A DNA stretch of 64,000 nucleotides from Danxiaibacter sp048498555 (lineage in GTDB: Bacteria > Bacteroidota > Bacteroidia > Chitinophagales > Chitinophagaceae). The notes below the pieces were generated by a model, which saw only the letters and a program-made list of their open reading frames with translations, had not been told where the DNA came from and made no database searches. Of this stretch, positions 27,049-33,905 are shown piece by piece; within the stretch, counting starts at the first letter, position 1; every line of letters begins with the position of its first letter. The stretch spans positions 457,215 through 521,214 of the forward strand of contig JBEHXT010000003.1 in assembly GCA_048498555.1 (NCBI GenBank). The letters are read 5' to 3'. A program made the translations under genes and the position numbers.

Positions 27049-27684
27049 TTACCCGAATTTTACATCTTCCAAACCATATTTTTTAATATCATCTTCCGGA
27101 ACGCCTTCCCATCTGTTCGGGCGATTACCCACATACCCTACATCTTCCATACCCATTTTGCTGCTGAAAAAGCCGCTCGCTGTAAGGCTTCTCATTCTGT
27201 TGAAGAAGGCAACACCTTGTTGCATTTCGGGCTTTGCCAGCGTAGGATAAGCAATCTCATCGATCAATTGCGTTTGTTCCTGTTTTGAACAGTCAACAAA
27301 GGCCTTTCCATAGCGGTTCAGGCAGGTAACATCCGTCCAACGGATGCCGCCACGCATAGGAACCTGGTGCTCGGGCATATCCTTTACAATGAACTCGATG
27401 AACTCAGGTACTCCAGCATCTGATGCGCTGCCTGATTTTTCATCTTTTGGAATGATTATATCGGCAAGTACTGTGATAGTTGCCATTTCTGCCTTGGTAA
27501 AAAATTTCTCTTTTTCCAATGCATTTTCGCGTTCGATCTCATTGGGTAAACGGTCTGGTGAGCCAGTTAACGCACCAGTGGTAGTCGCTTCTTTGGACTC
27601 GGCCTTGCTTTTGCAGGCTTCCACCAGTACAGCGGCTGACAGACTGGTAATACCAAGTGCTCTTAATGATTCGCGCCTGTTCAT
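27049..27684 (-). CDS. Gluconate 2-dehydrogenase subunit 3 family protein
   Basis: 211 residues. The start MNRRESLRALGITSLSAAVLVEAC combines a twin-arginine-like RR with a lipobox-type cysteine. The mature domain (about 60-205: FTKAEMATITVLADIIIPKDEKSGSASDAGVPEFI) is the small partner subunit of GMC-type membrane dehydrogenases, needed for export and stability of the catalytic subunit. It starts 19 bases after the GMC oxidoreductase gene, so the two form an operon. The complex likely oxidizes a sugar or polyol in the periplasm and feeds the respiratory chain. Confidence 0.92.
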   Translation of the reverse strand: MNRRESLRALGITSLSAAVLVEACKSKAESKEATTTGALTGSPDRLPNEIERENALEKEKFFTKAEMATITVLADIIIPKDEKSGSASDAGVPEFIEFIVKDMPEHQVPMRGGIRWTDVTCLNRYGKAFVDCSKQEQTQLIDEIAYPTLAKPEMQQGVAFFNRMRSLTASGFFSSKMGMEDVGYVGNRPNRWEGVPEDDIKKYGLEDVKFG

Positions 27685-27703
27685 ATAATTACTTTAAGAT
27701 TGA

Positions 27704-29443
27704 TCAAATGTTTTGTTTTTTAATTTCATCCAGGATATACTCGGAGGTTCTCATGGATAAAGCGAGGATAGTCCAGGTAGCGTTTTTATCTGATTGTTGT
27801 ACCTGGTTTGCACCATCTACAACAAACACATTTTTACAATCATGCGCCTGGCACCATTTGTTGAGCACTGATTTTTTTTGATCATTACCCATCCTTGCCG
27901 TTCCTACTTCATGGATGATTCGTCCCGGCGCCTCAAGTCCCCACATATCTTCAGGGCCATGTGGCTTTCCGGTTTTTATTGCACCCATCTCGTGAATAAT
28001 ACGATCAAAGGTTTCCTGCATGTGCTTGGCCTGGTTGATCTCATCATTGGTCCATTTATAATGGAATCGAAGAACCGGAATACCATATTTATCAACAACA
28101 TTCGGATCAATCTCGCAATAGTTATCGTAGCGGGCCATACCCACACCACGACCGGCCATACCAAACGTGGTACCGTAAAAGCGGCGATAATCATCTTTTA
28201 AACCAGCACCATATCCACCGGCCGGTTTCATTTTACCATCTCTGCCAGGTACTTGGCCGTTCAGGGTAGGTACACCACCACCGAATCCGTAGCCCGGCAT
28301 TCCCATGCCACCGCCAAATTCAATATGATAACCACGAGGGAAATCAAGCTTTTTATTATCAAGCACCCATGGCGCCAGGATATGCACTGACCCAACACCG
28401 TCTTCATTATAACGTTTACGGTCCATCAGTTGCGGAAGGAACCCACCTGAAGATGCACCTGTTGAATCCTGAAGGTAACGGCCCAAAACACCACCGCTGT
28501 TTCCAATGCCGCCCGGATGCGCTGCTGATTTCGAATTCAGCATAATACGAGTTGATTCACAGGCACTGGCAGCAAGGATCACACGCTTTCCGAGCACCTG
28601 GTATTCGCTCATATCCTCCTTGCTCACGTAAGAAACTCCGGTTGCCAATCCGTTTTTGTCCGTCAGGACTTCACGAACCATCGCATTGGAGATTAATTCA
28701 AGGTTACCTGTTTTGAGGGCAGGAATAACAAGGCAGGAAGAGGCTGAAAAGTCTCCGTAAACTTTACAACTACGGCCGCACTGTCCGCAGAAGAAACATT
28801 GGCCACGATCATTATTGCCCGGAAGTTTTTCAGTTAAAACTGACCCACGGCCAGGGATAACTTTTACACCGGCTTTGGCAGCACCCTTCATGATGAACAA
28901 TTCAGGGAGCCTTGGTTTTGGTGGCGTAAGGAAGATACCATCCGGATCATTCTCCAGTCCTTCCTTAGTACCATAAATACCAATCATCCGGTCTACTTTA
29001 TCATAATATGGTTTTACTTCATCATAAGTAATTGGCCAGCGTTCGCTAATGCCGTCATCGGGCTGAAAATCTTTTGGCCCGAAACGAAGTGAGATACGTC
29101 CCCAATGGTTTGTTCTACCACCCAGCATACGTGAGCGGAACCACTTAAATTCAGTATCGTCCTTTTTGGTATATGGCTCTCCATCTAGTTCCCATCCACC
29201 AAAGGCAGCATCAAAATCACCGAAATTCCGGGTTTTGGTACTGGCTCCACGACGCGGAGATTCATAATTGAACTTTAGCTGAGCGGAATGCTTTGCGGGG
29301 TCGAAAAAGGGGCCTGCTTCAAGTAACAGTACCTTTAGGCCTGCATGAGACAACACGTAGGCAGCCATACCGCCGCCCGCACCGGAGCCTACGATAACAG
29401 CATCATAGACTTTTCCGGATTTTTTAATTTGAAAATCTCCCAT
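27704..29443 (-). CDS. GMC family FAD-dependent dehydrogenase with ferredoxin-like cysteine cluster
   Basis: 579 residues. N-terminal FAD-binding VIVGSGAGGGMAAY (about 16-30) and LLEAGP; C-terminal GMC domain with the catalytic-region His in RIIHEVGTARMG and NVFVVDGANQVQQS. No signal peptide is present; export probably rides on the subunit-3 partner. Cys216, Cys219, Cys222 and Cys226 form CxxCxxCxxxC, as in iron-sulfur proteins, with Cys237 close by. Related FAD glucose and fructose dehydrogenases carry an Fe-S cluster for electron transfer; the four-cysteine spacing here suggests one too. Substrate unknown; glucoside 3-dehydrogenase activity is one possibility. Confidence 0.92.
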   Translation of the reverse strand: MGDFQIKKSGKVYDAVIVGSGAGGGMAAYVLSHAGLKVLLLEAGPFFDPAKHSAQLKFNYESPRRGASTKTRNFGDFDAAFGGWELDGEPYTKKDDTEFKWFRSRMLGGRTNHWGRISLRFGPKDFQPDDGISERWPITYDEVKPYYDKVDRMIGIYGTKEGLENDPDGIFLTPPKPRLPELFIMKGAAKAGVKVIPGRGSVLTEKLPGNNDRGQCFFCGQCGRSCKVYGDFSASSCLVIPALKTGNLELISNAMVREVLTDKNGLATGVSYVSKEDMSEYQVLGKRVILAASACESTRIMLNSKSAAHPGGIGNSGGVLGRYLQDSTGASSGGFLPQLMDRKRYNEDGVGSVHILAPWVLDNKKLDFPRGYHIEFGGGMGMPGYGFGGGVPTLNGQVPGRDGKMKPAGGYGAGLKDDYRRFYGTTFGMAGRGVGMARYDNYCEIDPNVVDKYGIPVLRFHYKWTNDEINQAKHMQETFDRIIHEMGAIKTGKPHGPEDMWGLEAPGRIIHEVGTARMGNDQKKSVLNKWCQAHDCKNVFVVDGANQVQQSDKNATWTILALSMRTSEYILDEIKKQNI

Positions 29444-29801
29444 AAAGAATAAATGGCTTCTATAAATTGTTTAAAATCGTTAGGACATCAATATTATCGA
29501 TTCTTATCGAATTTTATTGTAGACGAATTAACTTCTTTTGAAATTATTATGGCATTTGTCATTTTTTTTCGGCGAAGACTCAAAAATTAACATAATCACT
29601 ACTGTGCTCCATAGATGACCTAGGCCGTTTTGGTCCAAATTTATCACCAACTCACCATTATTTCTTTCCAATATTACTAACAATAGGTTAATATCCAAAG
29701 ACTCAAAAGAATGCGGCCAATAACAGCCTTCCCTTCACCTATAAAGCGCTTATCGATAGCCCCTTGTGCAATTGTTCAAACAATTGCTGTAATCTTTCCT
29801 G

Positions 29802-30098
29802 CCGCTATTGTTCCGCAGAATCATTCGCGTATTTCAGCTTTAAGGCTATCGCATCGGCTGATGGCTAAAATATTGAAAATAAATTGTAAGTCTTACCGTT
29901 TAAATATTTCTCGTATCGAGATCAAATTCAATGTTTTCATTCCAGCCCATTCAAACATTTTTTTTCAGATTATTCTCAATACCAACTTTAACTATCGGCG
30001 CCAGGATGTACTATAGTATTAAACAATAGTTTGTCTTATAAACCCAGATGCAATCGGGGATGAATTAATAGACAGGAGTGATCATGCGGAATACTCGC
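29802..30098. repeat. Triloop-hairpin repeat, copy A
   Basis: Two blocks match copy B at 33632-33869: block 1 (29802-29910, with GCATCGGCTGATGGCTAAAA) and block 2 (30023-30098, with AACCCAGATGCAATC and TGAATTAATAGACA). Block 2 is about 85 percent identical by eye. Here the blocks are separated by about 110 bases that copy B lacks. A 101-codon frame covering block 1 has no protein features. The copy lies upstream of the OsmC gene; the 29444-29801 stretch shows no gene. Confidence 0.7.
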
Positions 30099-30174
30099 TT
30101 CAGAAAGAGTGATTTTTAGGCATCCTCTTTTTTCTCCTTTATAAAAAAATATTTTTTTGTCTGCTTCGTCCTTA

Positions 30175-30190
30175 TGTAACATAAGTCACG
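30175..30190 (+). promoter_or_regulatory. Candidate Crp/Fnr-type operator upstream of OsmC
   Basis: TGTAAC-ATAA-GTCACG resembles the TGTAAC-N4-GTTACA sites used by Crp/Fnr (HcpR-like) regulators, with two mismatches in the right arm. It overlaps a perfect palindrome CTTATG-TAA-CATAAG (30171-30185). It lies 71 bases before the OsmC start. Redox or nitrosative control of the OsmC-rhodanese-DUF6132 cluster would fit, but no regulator gene is present. Confidence 0.4.
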
Positions 30191-30260
30191 GTATTCATAG
30201 TTCTTAATAGGGACCTTTGCAGTGAAATAGTTTCAACCTCCTGTTTAAAAATTGAATAAT

Positions 30261-30713
30261 ATGGATAATACACATTTTTATGAAGTAAATGTCAAATGGG
30301 ACAAAGATCGAATAGGCACAACGTATTCACCGGATTTATCACCGACTATCGAAGTTGCTACCCCACCCGAATTTCCCAAGGGGGTTGCGGGCATTTGGTC
30401 ACCTGAACACCTATTGGTTGCTGCTGTAAACAGTTGCCTGATGACTACGTTTCTTGCCATTGCCGAAAATTCTAAACTGGATTTTAAAAGTTTTGAAAGC
30501 ATGGCAAAAGGTAAATTGGAAAAAGTGGACGGTAAATTTATGATCAGTGAGATTGTTTTACTTCCTGTTGTAATGATCCATAACGAAGCAGACAAAGAAC
30601 GTGCGTTAAGGATTTTAGACAAATCCGAGGCAGCCTGCCTGATTTCTAATTCTGTTAAATCCAGGATTACATTTCAACCACAGATAACACTTAAACAGCC
30701 TGCTTTAAACTGA
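30261..30713 (+). CDS. OsmC family protein
   Basis: 150 residues from the ATG; a TTG three codons earlier is unlikely. OsmC/Ohr fold: strand-rich N-terminus, then IWSPEHLLVAAVNSCLMTTFLAIAE (about 44-68) with the single family cysteine, and a C-terminal LDKSEAACLISNSVKSRI (second cysteine). These cytoplasmic proteins reduce organic peroxides or handle reactive sulfur through the two cysteines. It heads a cluster with rhodanese and DUF6132, so sulfur-related chemistry is the better guess. Confidence 0.92.
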   Translation: MDNTHFYEVNVKWDKDRIGTTYSPDLSPTIEVATPPEFPKGVAGIWSPEHLLVAAVNSCLMTTFLAIAENSKLDFKSFESMAKGKLEKVDGKFMISEIVLLPVVMIHNEADKERALRILDKSEAACLISNSVKSRITFQPQITLKQPALN

Positions 30714-30830
30714 AACTTTCTTCTATTGACATGACGAAAGCCGACTTTAACGTCCTATATTTTTAAACCTTATTTCTCATGTCATTAGAAAATAACATCA
30801 ACTTATATCACAATAATAATACTTATAGCA

Positions 30831-31148
30831 ATGTTTGAAATATTTAAAAATTTGTTCGCTCAAACAGACAAAACTCAATTAATGAAAGCCATTAAAGACG
30901 GAGCATTTTTAGTAGATGTTCGTACATCTGCTGAGTTTTCGTCGGGTAGCGCAAAAGGCGCTGTAAACATTCCATTGAATAACGTCCCAGGCAAATTAAA
31001 CATATTTGAGGGCAAGGAAATCATCGTTGTTTTTTGTCAAAGTGGAAACCGAAGCGCTCAGGCAAAAACAATTTTGGAGCAAAATGGTTTTCAAAATATC
31101 ATCAATGGCGGAACCTGGCGAAACGTTAGTCAGATAACAAATGGATAA
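30831..31148 (+). CDS. Rhodanese-like sulfurtransferase
   Basis: 105 residues, one rhodanese domain: FLVDVRTSAEFSSGSAKGAVNIPLN and the active loop VFCQSGNRSAQA with Cys69 as the sulfur carrier. No signal peptide. A single domain protein of this size passes persulfide sulfur to partners. It lies 117 bases after OsmC and before a DUF6132 membrane protein. Confidence 0.94.
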   Translation: MFEIFKNLFAQTDKTQLMKAIKDGAFLVDVRTSAEFSSGSAKGAVNIPLNNVPGKLNIFEGKEIIVVFCQSGNRSAQAKTILEQNGFQNIINGGTWRNVSQITNG

Positions 31149-31360
31149 ACAGGAGAATGACACGCTATGTTGGCATTTCAGTACAAGAACATGCTTGACC
31201 AACTCACCAGTGATGTACGCGTAAGAAGGTTAACCTGTTGGAATATTGCATATGCTTCGCCTGCCGTTAATCTTACAACAGAATATGGGTTGGTGCGGTG
31301 CCGTTGGTTGCAATATACCAGCTTAAAAAAAAATAGTAATAAAAGTGGAAGGTATGATCT

Positions 31361-31567
31361 ATGAAGAAGTTTCTTAAGAAAAATTGGCTCTCCATAGCTG
31401 GTATCATTGCAGGTGCAGTCGCTGGATATCTCTACTGGCAGAATATTGGTTGCAGCTCGGGGAGTTGTGTTATTACTTCAAAACCTATTAACAGTACCGT
31501 TTATGGCGCAGTAATGGGCGGGCTTTTATTTTCGATATTACAGAAAAGCAAAAAGGAAACAGCATAA
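31361..31567 (+). CDS. DUF6132 family small membrane protein
   Basis: 68 residues: basic start, a helix (WLSIAGIIAGAVAGYLYW), then IGCSSGSCVITSKPINSTVYG and a second helix (AVMGGLLFSIL). The CSSGSC segment and the small size match DUF6132, which often sits beside rhodanese or YeeE/YedE sulfur genes. The two cysteines may bind sulfur species or a metal; function unproven. The 65-codon frame between rhodanese and this gene (31167-31364) does not look coding. Confidence 0.85.
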   Translation: MKKFLKKNWLSIAGIIAGAVAGYLYWQNIGCSSGSCVITSKPINSTVYGAVMGGLLFSILQKSKKETA

Positions 31568-31619
31568 CTTTTCAGGGAGCAATAAATAAGGGCAATAATG
31601 TCGCCCCATTTTTTTTGTG

Positions 31620-31725
31620 AGCGAGTAGTCCGCAGTATCACTATTTTCTTACAGTTTCCAGCCGATTGTATCAGCGGATGGTTAAAACTGATAACAAATT
31701 TTCAGCTCTTACAGTTCAGATATTT
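31620..31725. repeat. Triloop-hairpin repeat, copy C (first block only)
   Basis: Aligns with block 1 of copy B: GCGAGTAGTCCGCAGTATCAC, AGCCGATTGTATCAGCGGATG and CTTACAGTTC. The core hairpin GCCGAT-TGT-ATCAGC (31661-31675) has one broken pair. The second block is absent and a perfect long palindrome (31726-31770) takes its place. Confidence 0.65.
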
Positions 31726-31770
31726 CTTATTTGGTGCGAGTGTTCCTGCGGAACACTCGCACCAAATAAG
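31726..31770. terminator. Perfect 21-bp palindrome with a three-base loop
   Basis: Both arms of 21 bases are exactly complementary and enclose TGC (31747-31749). The inner part (GAGTGTTCC / GGAACACTC) is also the core of the repeat copies at 30.1 and 33.8 kb. It lies between the convergent DUF6132 and metallophosphoesterase genes and may end both transcripts, though no T-run is next to it. Confidence 0.7.
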
Positions 31771-31797
31771 GTTACTGTAAAAAGTTCCCTTCACCAC

Positions 31798-33576
31798 TTA
31801 CTTTTGAATCTCAAACGAATCAATCTCTTTATTTTCTGAATTTACCGTTTTGAAACTCATTTTTTTCCCTTCAATCTTCACGTACTGATAAATATCGCCG
31901 TTAAAATTCCGCACCACTGTGTAAGGTTCTTCGGGATGTTTTTCCGGTGTTGTTGGAATGGCAACAGATTCAACATACGCTGTGCCTTCGTTATAAGAAC
32001 CAACAACTTTTCCTCCCTTCATTGGCTTGGTACGCATGTAGTAGTGTATATGTCCATTCATTACCATATCCACGTGATACTTGTCGAAGATTGGTACCCA
32101 CGCAGCCTGAATGTCGGGATACGGTTCATCCCAATTGTATGGCGCAAAATGAAACATAACAAACTTCCAGGTGGCATCAGTTTTTGCAAGCTGTTCTTCG
32201 ATCCATACTTTTTGCGAGTCGATCGAAGCGGTGGATTCGATCATCAGGAACAACGCATTTTTATACTTGAATGAATATGTATGTTCAGGGTTAACACCAA
32301 ACGGTGCATTTTTCGGATAGCTGAATAACTCGCGGAACATCCACGCACCTAATCCCTGGCGCGTATCGTGGTTACCAATTACTGCCATTAGCGGTTTACG
32401 GTAAATCACGTCTTTGGTAAAGTGAAAAAGGTCATCCCATTGATCACGACACAAGCCTTCCGTTACCATATCACCTGCAATGGAATAAAACGCCGCATCA
32501 GGATGCGACTGATCAGCAAGGTTAAATAATTTGGTTATTGTAGGTGAATGATGCGTATCGCCGGTCCAGACAAATGAAAATGAACTATCCGATGCAGGTG
32601 TTGAAAAGGTAGAATTTTCATTCCAATCAACTTGTGGTGGAATTTGGTATTCGTATGTCGTTCCCGGTTTTAAATTTTTCAACTGTGCTGTAAAACGGTT
32701 GATATATCTATCATTCATTAGATTACGATCTTCCATTCTGAATTTCTCAGCAGTCGCCGACATGATTTCGGATGAACCTTTTTCCCGGTAATTGACCTTT
32801 CCTTCAGCAACAGTGGTGTCTGTTCGCCATTGGATATCAATAGTGATTGACGGATCAGCACTCCAGGTAAGCATCACCTGGTCAGGCTTAGAAGAAGACG
32901 GGTAAGCTGTTTTACGAAATGCTCCAACCAAATGCGATTCTGTTCCTCTACCCCTGATAGTTGTTAGTAACTTCTCTCCTTTCATATCGTCGGGAACATT
33001 CGTCAAAACCAGTTCGGTCCAGTCGTGATAAGTAAATGCGCTATCCTTAAGTGTTCCTACATACTGATTTGCCGGAAAGAAATTACTTAATGCGAGTTGC
33101 TCATTTTTATTTTGAGGAGCAACCGAAACAAAGTAATGCAGCATATAATCCTCAAATCCATTTACGCCTAATCCTACGTGGCCTGCGTCAAAGTTTTTCT
33201 GCCATACCTCGTAAGTAATCTGTTCATTCTTCATGGTTTTGCTGGTCTTTACAAATCCGGAAGAAGCCAACCAAAACGGCACCGTTTTTTGTTGTGTGCT
33301 TCTCATAACAGATACCACTACCGGCACATTCACATCGAACATCCAGTGCTTCGTTGCCAGCACTTCTTTTTCCTGGTCATTAAACAAAGCCATCACCTGG
33401 TCATTGGTCAGCGAATCCAATTGTTTTTGACTTCTCGTTTTATAGAGTTTAGTAACCGTCTGATCCATCACATCCTTTACTGTTTGTTCCGGAATACTTT
33501 TATCAGCACATGAATTAAATGTTGTTAACACAAACAACATCGGAATGAATAAAAGACTTGAAAATTTAGTTGACAA
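31798..33576 (-). CDS. Metallophosphoesterase lipoprotein with N-terminal purple-acid-phosphatase-like domain
   Basis: 592 residues. The best start is the TTG at 33576, which supplies a charged lipoprotein signal (MSTKFSSLLF ... TTFNSC); the first ATG is 12 codons later and would remove the charge. A fibronectin-like domain (about 225-325, DQVMLTWSADPSITIDIQWRT) precedes the catalytic domain with metal-ligand motifs: GDTHHS (341-346), GDMV, GNHD, FHFAPY and GHIHYY. It hydrolyses a phosphomonoester or diester on the periplasmic side or surface. It is the last gene of the minus-strand amino-sugar cluster but is split from it by a repeat, so it may be transcribed separately. Confidence 0.9.
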   Translation of the reverse strand: MSTKFSSLLFIPMLFVLTTFNSCADKSIPEQTVKDVMDQTVTKLYKTRSQKQLDSLTNDQVMALFNDQEKEVLATKHWMFDVNVPVVVSVMRSTQQKTVPFWLASSGFVKTSKTMKNEQITYEVWQKNFDAGHVGLGVNGFEDYMLHYFVSVAPQNKNEQLALSNFFPANQYVGTLKDSAFTYHDWTELVLTNVPDDMKGEKLLTTIRGRGTESHLVGAFRKTAYPSSSKPDQVMLTWSADPSITIDIQWRTDTTVAEGKVNYREKGSSEIMSATAEKFRMEDRNLMNDRYINRFTAQLKNLKPGTTYEYQIPPQVDWNENSTFSTPASDSSFSFVWTGDTHHSPTITKLFNLADQSHPDAAFYSIAGDMVTEGLCRDQWDDLFHFTKDVIYRKPLMAVIGNHDTRQGLGAWMFRELFSYPKNAPFGVNPEHTYSFKYKNALFLMIESTASIDSQKVWIEEQLAKTDATWKFVMFHFAPYNWDEPYPDIQAAWVPIFDKYHVDMVMNGHIHYYMRTKPMKGGKVVGSYNEGTAYVESVAIPTTPEKHPEEPYTVVRNFNGDIYQYVKIEGKKMSFKTVNSENKEIDSFEIQK

Positions 33577-33631
33577 TGAATATTATTTTTTAATGATTTA
33601 CTTAAGATGTTTTTAAAACTACTTTTCTGGC

Positions 33632-33869
33632 GCGAGTGTTACGCAGGATCACTCCTGTCTGCTAGTTTCAAGCCGATTGTATCGGCGCATGGCTAAAAAT
33701 ATTGATCATAAATTTTATCTATTACAGTTCGGATAACAACAATAGACAATAAGTTGTCTTATGAACCCAGATGCAATCTGGGGTGAATTAATAGACACGG
33801 GTGAGCCTTCGGAACACTCGCGCCATATGCGTGAATTAATAGACACGAGTGATCCTGCGGAACACTCGT
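33632..33869. repeat. Triloop-hairpin repeat, copy B (most complete)
   Basis: It contains perfect hairpins with three-base loops: GCCGAT-TGT-ATCGGC (33672-33686), CCCAGAT-GCA-ATCTGGG (33766-33782). It ends with two tandem units of GAATTAATAGACAC followed by a GAGTG-type hairpin (33786-33821 and 33833-33869). Block 1 matches copies A and C; block 2 matches copy A. It fills the gap between the metallophosphoesterase and DUF7133 genes. Confidence 0.75.
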
Positions 33870-33905
33870 ATCAGAATCGTTTGCCATCGCGACCCAAAAG
33901 CTGAT

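Noticed and set aside
29711..30016. 101-codon plus-strand frame in the repeat copy A region
   Set aside because: Overlaps the triloop repeat, so it is repeat-derived noise.
31167..31364. 65-codon frame between rhodanese and DUF6132
   Set aside because: No similarity or domain; overlaps the start of the well-supported DUF6132 gene by a few bases.
29802..33869. CRISPR array interpretation of the repeats
   Set aside because: Units differ in length, spacing is irregular, there are no unique spacers and no cas genes.
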